Assembly: GCA_037442205.1 (NCBI GenBank)
Contig: JBBIQS010000035.1
Span: 1 to 64,000 of the forward strand
Direction of reading: 5' to 3'
DNA: 64,000 nucleotides
Source: JBBIQS01 sp037442205
GTDB lineage: Bacteria > Myxococcota > Myxococcia > Myxococcales > UBA5297
Shown here: piece by piece, positions 35,469-43,329 of the stretch
How positions within the stretch are numbered: the stretch's first letter is position 1
How the letters are laid out: each line of letters opens with the position of its first letter
Program-made: the position numbers and the translations under genes
Notes under the pieces: model-generated
Database searches by the model: none
What the model was told of the DNA's origin: nothing
What the model saw: only the letters and a program-made list of their open reading frames with translations

Positions 35469-35619
35469 CAAGCTGCGACCGCTGGTGAGCGGCCTTGCGT
35501 GCGGAGGTGCGGACGTCCAGACGCCCGGAGCGTGAGCTTCGGACGGCGCCCGCCCTGCGCGCCGCGCGCCCCTGGCTAACCTTGATCGCAGACCCGATGG
35601 CGGGGGCGAGGAGGAGCGC

Positions 35620-36279
35620 ATGGCGAGCAAGGGACTGAGGGCTCATGAGGTTCATCCGCTGCTCGTCCACGCTCCGCTGACGCTGCTGCCGGTGGCGGCG
35701 GGCCTCGACACTCTCGCCGCGATTACCGGAAACCGCTTCGCCGAGCGCGCAGGCTGCTGGGCTTGGTTCGCAGGAACGAGCGGAGGCCTCGCCGCCGGGC
35801 TGGCGGGCAGCGCGGCATCACAGGAGGTCAAGGCGGCCGAGCACGCGCGCGATATGATGTTCGTCCACGGCCTGGGCAACCTGGGCATCGTGCTGACCGC
35901 CGCAGGGATGGCGCTCTGGCGTGCGTCCCACCGGGCGAACCCTGCGAGCGCGCTGTTGGGGCTGAGCGCCTGCGCCGCGGCGGTCTACACCGGCTGGCTG
36001 GGCGGCGAGCTGGTCTACGCGCACGGCGTCGGAGTGAAGGGGATGGGAACGATCGTCGCAGAAGGCGTCGCCGACAGCCCGCCGCTGTTCAGCCGCCGCG
36101 GCGGCCGCAAGCTGGTGAAGGACTCGATCGGCGGGCTGCGCTGGCTGCTGACGACGCTGCGGCGCACCGCCCAGGGCGACTACAGGGTCCACGCGGCCGC
36201 CCTCGGGCTGCGCCGTCCCCCCAAGATCCTGGGCCGAGTGATCGCGCCCGAGATCAAGCCCTCGCCTTTGCCGTCGTAG
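35620..36279 (+). CDS. DUF2231-type membrane protein
   Basis: 219 residues. The N-terminus carries the DUF2231 pattern, HPLLVHAPLTLLPVAAGLDTLA, followed by about four hydrophobic helices with conserved His residues (MMFVHGLGN, VYAHGVGV). Members are predicted haem- or metal-binding membrane proteins of unknown function. The C-terminal 60 residues are basic and lie outside the membrane. It is convergent with the Ser/Thr kinase gene, 24 bp away. Confidence 0.75.
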   Translation: MASKGLRAHEVHPLLVHAPLTLLPVAAGLDTLAAITGNRFAERAGCWAWFAGTSGGLAAGLAGSAASQEVKAAEHARDMMFVHGLGNLGIVLTAAGMALWRASHRANPASALLGLSACAAAVYTGWLGGELVYAHGVGVKGMGTIVAEGVADSPPLFSRRGGRKLVKDSIGGLRWLLTTLRRTAQGDYRVHAAALGLRRPPKILGRVIAPEIKPSPLPS

Positions 36280-36303
36280 CGTTCCCGCCGAAAGCGGGCG
36301 GCC

Positions 36304-38343
36304 TCAGTGCTGCCCGCCCTTTCCCGAAGCCGGCGCGCCCGTCTTCTTGGCGGGCGCCGCCGGCTCGCTCTTCTTCGCCGGCTCCGGCCTCTCGGGCTTC
36401 TTGCTCGACGCCGGCTCCTTCTCGGGCCGATCCCTCTCCGCCCGCTTGCTGGGCGCGGGAGGCGGCTCCGGCTTCTTGGCGGGCGGCGGCTCTGCCTTCT
36501 TCGCCGGCTCGGGCTTCTTGGCCACGGCCGGAGGTTCGGACTTCTTGGACTGTGCCAGCTCCACCTTGTGCAGCTCCGAGCCCTTCTCCGACTGCGGCGT
36601 CGGGAGGTCGTCCTCACTGGTGATTGCCACTGGCTCGCGCATCGCCTCGAAGATGATCTTCTTGAACTGGCAGGCGCCCGCCAGGCAGGCCACCGCGGGC
36701 TTGGTCACCCCGTCGAAGGCGTCGCGCCAGTCCGGGCCCAGCCGAATCGGCTCTCCCACCGGGCGCTTCTTGCCGCCGGCCTCGAGGGTGGCGCGCAGCT
36801 CGCCATCCCGGCTGATGTTGAGCTCGACTCTGAATTCGCCCGAGGTCGGCATCGGCGGACCGGCCATCGCCCCCTCGTGCCCGTCGAGGGACCACTCCAG
36901 GCCCACCCGGCCGTCCCACCCCGGGGCCACCACCGCCGCGTAGCGCCCCGGCGCGCTGTGGAGCATCAGCGCCGCCCGCGGCACCTTCTTCTCCCCGTAG
37001 AGCAGCTCGCCCGCCCGCGCCAGCACGCTGGGCCCCGGAGGCCTGGGCACCGCGAAGCTCGCCGAGAAGTGCGCCGTCTCGCCAGCCAGCCCCACCACCT
37101 CCAGAGTGGCCCGCCCCGGCCGCCGGTCGCCCTCGCCCGCCGGGAAGACCAGCGAGGCATCGATCAGATCCTGCGACAGCAGCCGTCCCACTCCGCGCAC
37201 CGGCACTTCGTAGGAGCCCTCGAACAGCGCCACGAAGCGCCGCTGCGGCGACTCCTCCAGCCGGCTGCTGACCATCGCCAGCCCGCTGGCCGGCAGGTCC
37301 GCCGCCGCCGCCTTGGCGTACAGCTCGTAGGCCGGCTCCTTGGGCCGGCGCGCGCGCAGGCCAGACACTAGAAGCACCAGCGCCGCCGACCCCAGCAGGG
37401 CGATCGCCAGGTACCGGGCCACCAAACGCCCAGCGTGGGCCAGCCTGTCCGACATCTTCCTGGCGAAGGAGCGCTTCTGGTGCGTGCCCACCAGGCTCAC
37501 CGTCAGCGGCACCAGCGGCTCCAGCTCGGCCAGCAGCTCGCTCACCTTCTGGTAGCGATCGGCCGGCGCCGGCTTCAGGCAGCGGGCGACGATCGCGTCC
37601 AGCCGGCGGTCGATCCCCGGGGCGCGGGCGGAGGGCGGGTCGAAGTTGCCGCGCGGGACCTCGCCCACCAGCATCTCGTAGAGCATCACGCCCAACGAGT
37701 AGATGTCGGCGCGGCCGTCGACCATCTTGGCGTCCACCTGCTGCTCAGGCGCCATGTACGACAGCGTCCCCATCGCCACGTGGGTGTCGGTGAGGTTGTA
37801 CTTCTCGCCCCCGCCCTCGGCGTTCTGGAAGCTGGCCAGCCCGAAGTCGCTGACCTTGGGGATCGAGCCGGCCTGCTCGTCGAAGAGGATGTTCTCCGGC
37901 TTGAGGTCGCGGTGGACGATGCCGCGGTTGTGGGCGTAGTCGATGGCCCGGCTGACCTCGACCGTGATCCGCAGCGCCCGGGCCCACTCCATCGGCCGGT
38001 CGCGGATCATCTCGCGCAGGCTGGGCCCGCCGACGAACTCCATCACCAGGTAGTAGGAGCTCTTCGACTTCCCCTTGTCGACGATGGAGACGATGTTGGG
38101 GTGGGACAGCGAGGCCAGCGCCGCGGCCTCCTTCTCGAAGCGGGCGACGAAGGCCTCTTCGCGGGCCATCTCGCTGGGCAAGAGCTTGACGGCCACCGCC
38201 CGGCCGAGCGAGAGCTGGACCCCCTTGTAGACCTCGCCCATGCCGCCCTTGCCGATGAGCAGGTCGATCTTGTATCCCGGGATGAACTCCGGCTCGGCGA
38301 TCGCCGCGGAGGCGCGGCCTATGGCGGTCGGTTCGCTGGTCAT
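36304..38343 (-). CDS. Membrane Ser/Thr protein kinase with K/P/E-rich tail
   Basis: 679 residues from the ATG at 38343. A complete Hanks-type kinase domain spans about 24-280: glycine loop GKGGMG (31-36), Lys53, catalytic HRDLKPEN (144-151) and DFG (166-168). One membrane helix lies at about 309-329. The outer part (330-600) is beta-rich with few cysteines and may be a sensor. The last 90 residues repeat KKPEPAKKAEPPP-like units, probably a disordered or cell-wall-spanning segment. Residues before Met1 in the same frame are not kinase-like, so the start is placed here. The target is unknown. A divergent cysteine-cluster gene starts 91 bp away. Confidence 0.9.
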   Translation of the reverse strand: MTSEPTAIGRASAAIAEPEFIPGYKIDLLIGKGGMGEVYKGVQLSLGRAVAVKLLPSEMAREEAFVARFEKEAAALASLSHPNIVSIVDKGKSKSSYYLVMEFVGGPSLREMIRDRPMEWARALRITVEVSRAIDYAHNRGIVHRDLKPENILFDEQAGSIPKVSDFGLASFQNAEGGGEKYNLTDTHVAMGTLSYMAPEQQVDAKMVDGRADIYSLGVMLYEMLVGEVPRGNFDPPSARAPGIDRRLDAIVARCLKPAPADRYQKVSELLAELEPLVPLTVSLVGTHQKRSFARKMSDRLAHAGRLVARYLAIALLGSAALVLLVSGLRARRPKEPAYELYAKAAAADLPASGLAMVSSRLEESPQRRFVALFEGSYEVPVRGVGRLLSQDLIDASLVFPAGEGDRRPGRATLEVVGLAGETAHFSASFAVPRPPGPSVLARAGELLYGEKKVPRAALMLHSAPGRYAAVVAPGWDGRVGLEWSLDGHEGAMAGPPMPTSGEFRVELNISRDGELRATLEAGGKKRPVGEPIRLGPDWRDAFDGVTKPAVACLAGACQFKKIIFEAMREPVAITSEDDLPTPQSEKGSELHKVELAQSKKSEPPAVAKKPEPAKKAEPPPAKKPEPPPAPSKRAERDRPEKEPASSKKPERPEPAKKSEPAAPAKKTGAPASGKGGQH

Positions 38344-38434
38344 GAGAGCAGCGAGCACGGTACCGCGCCCGGGCAAGCCGAACAATGGCTTGCCGCGAGG
38401 TCGGCCAAGGAAACGGGCGGTTGGAGGCACAAAG

Positions 38435-38902
38435 ATGCCGGCGAAGGCGTGGTGGCGGGAGGGAGTTCGCTTCGAGTGCCAGGGGGGCGGCGGCTGCTGC
38501 GTCAGCCACGGGGAGTGTGGGTCGGTTTACCTGACGCGCGAGGACGCCGGAAAGCTTGCGAAGCACCTCGGGATCTCGGTGGCCGAGCTCGCCGGGCGCT
38601 ACTGCCGCGAGGGGCAGTCTCCGCTCAACCTCAAGGACGCCGAAGGCAGCGAAGCCTGCATCTTCCTGGTGGACAGGCGCTGCTCGGTCTACCAGGCGCG
38701 CCCGACCCAATGCCGCACCTGGCCCTTCTGGCCGGAGGTGATGGGCCCGCGCAAGTGGCGCGAGCAGGTGGCCGGCTTCTGCCCCGGGGTCGGCAAAGGA
38801 CGGCTGGTCCCGGCAGAGGCGATCGAGGCGGCGCTCGACGAGCAGCGAAGGGCCGATGCGCAGCTGGCGCTCGAGGGGGAGCAGGCCGAGGGCGAAGGCT
38901 GA
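38435..38902 (+). CDS. YkgJ-family cysteine-cluster protein
   Basis: 155 residues. The pattern FECQGGGGCCVSHGECG, then CIFLVDRRCSVYQARPTQCRTWPFWPE, and a later FCPG matches YkgJ/CxxCxxCC proteins, small soluble proteins thought to bind zinc or an Fe-S cluster. The start at 38435 follows a GGAGG site. The family is widespread and mostly uncharacterised. Neighbours do not define its task. Confidence 0.85.
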   Translation: MPAKAWWREGVRFECQGGGGCCVSHGECGSVYLTREDAGKLAKHLGISVAELAGRYCREGQSPLNLKDAEGSEACIFLVDRRCSVYQARPTQCRTWPFWPEVMGPRKWREQVAGFCPGVGKGRLVPAEAIEAALDEQRRADAQLALEGEQAEGEG

Positions 38903-39048
38903 CCCCACCGCCGCTGCCGCAGCCTTCGCTGGTCCCATTCCAGAGAGACCAGGGCCCGCTCGTCCGCACTGTGAATTGGGCGCGAGCGCCCCGCTCTTCC
39001 TAGGTTTTTTGGGAGTGGCAGAAGGGCCGGCCGCCGCGGAGGAGCCCC

Positions 39049-39699
39049 ATGGAAGAGACCCGGGTCATCGAGGGAGCGGGCTTTCGCTGGCGGGCGGCGT
39101 TCGCGGGGATAGTGGTCGCCCTGGGCGTGCAGGTCGCCTTGGGCCTGTTCGGCGGGGCGCTGGGGATCGCGGCCGCGCGGGGCCGGGCCACGTGGTTGGC
39201 GGTGCTGTGGAACCTGGCGGTCCCCTTCATCGCCACCTTCGTCGGCGCCTATCTCGCCGTGCGAGCGTCCGAGCGCATAGCGCGCCGGGAAGCGTTCCTG
39301 CAGGGACTGGTGGTCTGGTCGACCGCGCTGCTGGGAGTGGCGGTGCTGCTGCCCGGGACGCTGGCCGGCGGCTTCATCGGCACCGCCTCGGGCGGCGGAG
39401 CGGGCGAGGCGCTGGCTTCGTTGGGCGACCTCTCCAACCCGGGCGCGGTGGCCCGCGTCGCCGGAGGCATCGCCGCGCTTGGCGGCTTGGCGTCGCTGCT
39501 GGCGCTGGGCGGAGCGGTGCTGGGGTCTGGCATTGCCTTCTGGGGGCGCGAGCTGGCCGAGCGGCGGCCTTCTGGTCGGGTGATCGATCGCCAGCAGGGC
39601 CCGGGGATTGCTCCAGGTGCACCGGAGGCGGGCGGGCCGCAGCCGACGTTCACGAACCCCGGGGAGGCCGGGCACGCCGAGGAGCCGGTGAGGCACTGA
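39049..39699 (+). CDS. Four-helix Gly/Ala-rich membrane protein
   Basis: 216 residues with about four membrane helices rich in Gly and Ala (such as AAFAGIVVALGVQVALGLFGGALG and LLGVAVLLPGTLAGGFIGTA), and a polar Pro-rich C-terminal tail. No catalytic motif is evident. The next gene, a PRC-barrel-like protein, begins 3 bp after the stop, so the two probably act together. The family was not recognised with certainty. Confidence 0.65.
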   Translation: MEETRVIEGAGFRWRAAFAGIVVALGVQVALGLFGGALGIAAARGRATWLAVLWNLAVPFIATFVGAYLAVRASERIARREAFLQGLVVWSTALLGVAVLLPGTLAGGFIGTASGGGAGEALASLGDLSNPGAVARVAGGIAALGGLASLLALGGAVLGSGIAFWGRELAERRPSGRVIDRQQGPGIAPGAPEAGGPQPTFTNPGEAGHAEEPVRH

Positions 39700-39702
39700 G
39701 CG

Positions 39703-39975
39703 ATGGGACCGCGCGAGGTGGAGAAGGGAATGCCGGTGCGCGGGCACGGCGGGGCCCTGGTCGGCAAGGTCCTGTTCGGCCTCGACAAGAGCTTCGTGGT
39801 GGGCGGCGATCCCAGCGGCGCGGACGACGCGCTGGTTCCCTACTCGTCGATCGAGGAGGTCCGGGACGGCGAGGTCCGGCTGCGGATCGAGCTCGAGGTC
39901 GAGAGCTCGCTCGAGGATGCCGAGCGCGAGCCGCTCTCGCCCTACTCCGACCCCGAGGACGGCCGAACGGCCTGA
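39703..39975 (+). CDS. Small PRC-barrel-like protein
   Basis: 90 residues. The pattern VEKGMPVRGHGGALVGKVLFGLDKSFVVGG with VPYSSIEEVRDGEVRLRIEL fits the small beta-barrel of PRC or DUF2171-type proteins. The C-terminal 25 residues are acidic. It is translated right after the membrane protein gene. A stress-related role is suspected only because such pairs are common among stress genes. Confidence 0.7.
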   Translation: MGPREVEKGMPVRGHGGALVGKVLFGLDKSFVVGGDPSGADDALVPYSSIEEVRDGEVRLRIELEVESSLEDAEREPLSPYSDPEDGRTA

Positions 39976-39982
39976 GCCTGGC

Positions 39983-40216
39983 TCAGCTCGGCCGCTGACT
40001 GGCGCGGCTCACCAGCTCGGCGGCCTCGTCGAGCAGGTGGGGGAAGAGATCGGGAGTGACCGCCGCTGCGCCCACCCGGCTGGCGACCAGGTGGCGCGCG
40101 CACTGGGCGAAGTCGCCGTGGCAGTAGTGGCGGCGCATCACCGCCGCCGCTCCCGGCATGGTGCTCATCTGCTCACAGAGGAAGCGGCATTCCGCCAGGA
40201 ACTCGCAATCGGCCAT
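39983..40216 (-). CDS. Small cysteine-containing protein of the CxxxxxC...YCxGD...CAR type
   Basis: 77 residues with Cys at 4, 10, 14, 32 and 39. The pattern MADCEFLAECRFLCEQM, then RRHYCHGDFAQCARHLV and TPDLFPHLLDEA matches a small, widespread delta-proteobacterial family usually found near two-component or chemosensory genes. It may bind a metal. Here it lies 76 bp downstream of a REC-GGDEF gene on the same strand and could share its transcript. Its function is unknown. Confidence 0.75.
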   Translation of the reverse strand: MADCEFLAECRFLCEQMSTMPGAAAVMRRHYCHGDFAQCARHLVASRVGAAAVTPDLFPHLLDEAAELVSRASQRPS

Positions 40217-40292
40217 GGAAGAGGTCTCGCGCTGTCGTTGCGGCGCGCATACTCGCCGAGTGGAGGGGCGGTGGCAACTGCCAGCAGGGCGC

Positions 40293-41351
40293 TCAGCTGG
40301 CGGAGGAGCAGACGCGGTTCTTGCCGGTGCGCTTGGCGCGCAGCAGGGCCTGGTCGGCGACCATGATCAGCTCCTGGCGCGCGGAGCAGTCCTCGGGATA
40401 GGAGGCGACCCCGATGCTCACCGTCACCCTGCCCCCGGGCTGGGCCTCGCGGCCGGGGAAGAGGTGGCTCTCGACGCTGGCCCGCAGCCGCTCGGCGCGC
40501 ACCAGGCTGCCCTGGCGATCGGTCTCGGGGAGGATGAGGACGAATTCCTCGCCGCCGTAGCGCGCGGCGATGTCCGAGGCCCGCCCGCGCGGCAGACCGG
40601 GCCGCTCCTCGGCGGAGAGCAGCAGCCGTCCCAGCTCCTTGAGCAGCTCATCGCCGGCCTGGTGGCCCAGCGAGTCGTTGAAATTCTTGAAGTTGTCGAC
40701 GTCGATGAACAGGAACCCCAGTTGCCGCCCGTAGCGGGAGGCGCGCGCCATCTCGCTGGTGAGGGCCTCCTGGAAGAAGCGGTGGTTGTAGAGGCCGGTC
40801 AGGCCGTCGCGCAGCGCCAGCTCCGACAGCCGGGCCACGGCGTCGGCCAGGTCCTTGGTGCGGACATCCACCTCCTGCTCCAGCCGCTGCTCGTGGTCGC
40901 GCACCGCCTCCAGGGCCTTCTCCAGCTCCTGGTTCTTCTCCTTGAGCTCCTTGAGCAGCCGGGCGTTCTCGCGGGCCAGCTCGGCCTCGCGCAGCGCCCC
41001 CTCGACCGCCCCGGACAGCTCCAGCAGCCGCACCGGCTTGACCAGGAAGCGGTGGATGCGGGCGACGTTGACCGCCTCCTGCAGGTTCTCCAGCCGGTCG
41101 CCGGCGGTGACCAGCACCCGCACCGCCTCCGGCTGCAGCTGCAGCGAGGCCTCCAGCAGCTCGACGCCGGTCATCTCCGGCATCATCTGATCGCTGAGGA
41201 TCGCCGCCACCTTCTGCTGCTCGAGCAGCCCCAGCGCCTCCTCGCCGTTGCGGGCGGTGAAGACCTGGAAGGTGTGGCCCAGGTAGTCCTTGAACATCCG
41301 CAGGATGAGCGGATCGTCGTCGACCACCAGGATGTTGAGCTTGTCAGCCAA
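40293..41351 (-). CDS. Response regulator diguanylate cyclase (REC-coiled coil-GGDEF)
   Basis: 352 residues from a TTG at 41351, chosen because GGAGGG lies upstream and the receiver begins at once (ADKLNILVVDDDP). A TTG at 41381 would add 10 residues. The receiver is intact (phospho-Asp in AILSDQMMPEMTG, Thr in VLVTAGD, Lys in RFLVKPV). A coiled coil of about 60 residues links it to a GGDEF domain with the active motif YGGEEF and the preceding DVDNFKNFNDSLGHQAGD. It should make cyclic di-GMP when phosphorylated. No RxxD product-inhibition site is obvious upstream of GGEEF. Its kinase is not adjacent. Confidence 0.93.
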   Translation of the reverse strand: MADKLNILVVDDDPLILRMFKDYLGHTFQVFTARNGEEALGLLEQQKVAAILSDQMMPEMTGVELLEASLQLQPEAVRVLVTAGDRLENLQEAVNVARIHRFLVKPVRLLELSGAVEGALREAELARENARLLKELKEKNQELEKALEAVRDHEQRLEQEVDVRTKDLADAVARLSELALRDGLTGLYNHRFFQEALTSEMARASRYGRQLGFLFIDVDNFKNFNDSLGHQAGDELLKELGRLLLSAEERPGLPRGRASDIAARYGGEEFVLILPETDRQGSLVRAERLRASVESHLFPGREAQPGGRVTVSIGVASYPEDCSARQELIMVADQALLRAKRTGKNRVCSSAS

Positions 41352-41532
41352 ACGCGACCCCGTCCCTCCGGGAAACAGCAAGCAAGCCTATCAGCGCCCG
41401 TCCCTCGGGTCATCCTTTGCGCGCACCGCGGGTGCGGGAAGCCAGCCTCGAGGTGGGGGTTCCAACGAGCAAAGGGCGCCTTGACCCGCACGGCGGGTGC
41501 GGGCGAGCGAGCTCGACGTCGCAGCTCGGGCG

Positions 41533-42069
41533 CTAGGGGCGAGGGCGGCTCTCTCCCGCGGTGGGGCGCGTGCGCCAGGGCAGGGCCGGGTCGGGAACCG
41601 GCGGCGAGGGCTGGACCACGCCCAGGCTCTCCATCACCTGGGCGAAGGGCAGCGACCGCCCTCGGGCTCGGATCACTCCCTGCACCAGCGCCGAGGCGTA
41701 GACCGAGCTGCCGACCTCGATCCGGTGCTCGAACCAGAAGTGCTTCCCTTCCCAGCCGGCGACCTGGGTCACCAGCTCGAAGCGCTGCATCGGCCGCAGC
41801 TCTCGGCGGTAGACGATGCTGGCCCCGCTCAGCACCGGCCACCACTGCCGCCTGAGCATCAGCTGGGCAAAGCCGGTGCGCAGCGACCACTGGTAGCGCC
41901 CCACGTCCATCAGCGTGAGGTAGCGGCCGTTGTTCATGTGCAGGTAGAGGTCGACGTCGCCTGGCCAGACGTGCATCGGCAGCCGCACCGGGGACATCGG
42001 CTCGACCCGCTCGGCAAACAGCTGCCGGGGAAGCACGACCGCGAGGCGCGCGATGTAGCCGAGGAGCAT
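41533..42069 (-). CDS. Thioesterase-like hotdog protein (THEM6/4HBT type)
   Basis: 178 residues from the ATG at 42069 (a TTG at 42108 is an alternative). An N-terminal hydrophobic segment (LLGYIARLAVVL) precedes a hotdog domain with VWPGDVDLYLHMNNGRYLTLMDVGRYQW, the thioesterase-like pattern of acyl-CoA thioesterase relatives. The tail is Pro-rich. It likely hydrolyses acyl thioesters at or near the membrane. Confidence 0.8.
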   Translation of the reverse strand: MLLGYIARLAVVLPRQLFAERVEPMSPVRLPMHVWPGDVDLYLHMNNGRYLTLMDVGRYQWSLRTGFAQLMLRRQWWPVLSGASIVYRRELRPMQRFELVTQVAGWEGKHFWFEHRIEVGSSVYASALVQGVIRARGRSLPFAQVMESLGVVQPSPPVPDPALPWRTRPTAGESRPRP

Positions 42070-42291
42070 TGAGGCGGCAGGATAGGCCCGCCCGCCGAGC
42101 AAGCTCAAGGCAGGAGAGCCGCCTCCTCAGCACACCGCGCCTCCGGGGGCCGACCTTGCCGCGCGGGGCGATGTCTTCCCTGACGACCGGCTGGCCGACG
42201 CCCCCTTGGCAGCCTGTCCTGGCAGGCGCCGGGCCCCGGGACCAGCGTGGCGCCGATTGCCGGGCTCCGATGGCGAGCGTAAACATCGGCC

Positions 42292-42636
42292 ATGCTCTCG
42301 CGCGCTCTTTGCCTCCTGCCGATCGCCGCCCTGCTCGCCTTTGCCGCCTGCTCCAAGCCTGCCGCGCCGCAGCCGCCCGCTGGCGCCCAGCGCTACGAGC
42401 TGCGCGGCACGGTGGTGAGCGTGAATCCCAGCGCGCGCGAGGTGTTCCTCAAGCACGAGGAGATCCCCGGCTACATGGCGGCGATGACCATGCCCTTCTA
42501 CGTCGCCACTCCCGAGGAGCTGATGCCGTTCAAGCCGGGCGATCGCGTCGTCGGCGAGCTGCTGGTCTGGGACAGCGGGGCGCTGGTGCGCGGCCTGCGG
42601 ACCTCCGAGCCGGCGCGCCCCGAGGCAGCGCCCTGA
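42292..42636 (+). CDS. CusF-like copper-binding lipoprotein
   Basis: 114 residues with a lipoprotein signal (lipobox FAAC, Cys20). The rest is a small beta-barrel with YELRGTVVSVNP, FLKHEEIPGYMAAMTMPFYV and FKPGDRVVGELLV. The GYM-x-AMTMPF Met/His cluster is the copper site of CusF and of the domain attached to SCO/SenC proteins. It probably binds periplasmic Cu(I) for detoxification or delivery to cytochrome oxidase. No copper pump gene lies beside it. Confidence 0.88.
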   Translation: MLSRALCLLPIAALLAFAACSKPAAPQPPAGAQRYELRGTVVSVNPSAREVFLKHEEIPGYMAAMTMPFYVATPEELMPFKPGDRVVGELLVWDSGALVRGLRTSEPARPEAAP

Positions 42637-42789
42637 GCCGGCTTGAGACCGAGTAACTTTCCCGCTCCTGGTCGCCCTGACAACCCCTGTTTCGCTGGCG
42701 GTCCGCCATTGCTTCGGCCGGCCGAGCCTTGCCGGCCCTGCGTTTGCGAATGGCGACTTCGCTCCCATCATTGCCGATGGGAGTTGGCG

Positions 42790-43245
42790 ATGGTTCCGGA
42801 GAAGCGACTCCTCCCAGAATTCAGGCTGCCGACCGTCCGCGGAGGCAGCGCCGGGACGCGCGAGTTGCTGCCCCTGCGCGAGCTGCTGGTGGCCCGGCTC
42901 GACGGCTGCGCGGAGTGCGCAAAGGTCCGAATGCTGCTCGAGAACCGGGCGCGCGAGGGCGAGCTGTACGGCGCGCTGGTGTTCGTCCTGTCCGAGCGTC
43001 CGCCAGATGGAGCCGAGCCGCACCTCGAGGAGCTGCTGGACGCGGGCGGGCGCGTCGGCGCTCAGGTCGCCCAGGCGGTGAGGCTCTCCGACGCGCCACT
43101 GATCGCGGCCGCCGATCGCTACGGCGTGATCTGGTCCGCCGCCCCGATCCACGGAGCCGAGCCCAACGCGCTGATCGCCGACCTCGCCGAGACGGTGCAC
43201 TGGATCGGGATGCAGTGCCCGGAGTGCGGCGTTCCGACCTGGTAG
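42790..43245 (+). CDS. Thioredoxin-fold redox protein (peroxiredoxin-like)
   Basis: 151 residues from the ATG at 42790. The start LPEFRLPTVRGG resembles AhpC/TSA peroxiredoxin-like folds, with a CxxC (CAEC, Cys40 and Cys43) after the first strand and a second CPEC close to the C-terminus (WIGMQCPECGVPTW). The region between is a thioredoxin-like fold with DRYGVIWSAAP. The two cysteine pairs suggest a thiol-disulfide or metal-binding role. Confidence 0.65.
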   Translation: MVPEKRLLPEFRLPTVRGGSAGTRELLPLRELLVARLDGCAECAKVRMLLENRAREGELYGALVFVLSERPPDGAEPHLEELLDAGGRVGAQVAQAVRLSDAPLIAAADRYGVIWSAAPIHGAEPNALIADLAETVHWIGMQCPECGVPTW

Positions 43246-43270
43246 AGACCAGGCGCCCGCCCGCACGAGC

Positions 43271-43304
43271 GCGGCCCGCCCCCTCGCCAGAGGAAGCGGG
43301 CCGC
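43271..43304. terminator. Hairpin between convergent genes, possible terminator
   Basis: A perfect 9-bp stem (43271-43279 with 43296-43304) with a 16-nt loop lies between the thioredoxin-fold gene and the end of acnB. Neither side has a clear T-run, so it is a weak candidate for bidirectional termination. Confidence 0.4.
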
Positions 43305-43329
43305 GGTCACCTCAGCGCCGCCGCTCGAT

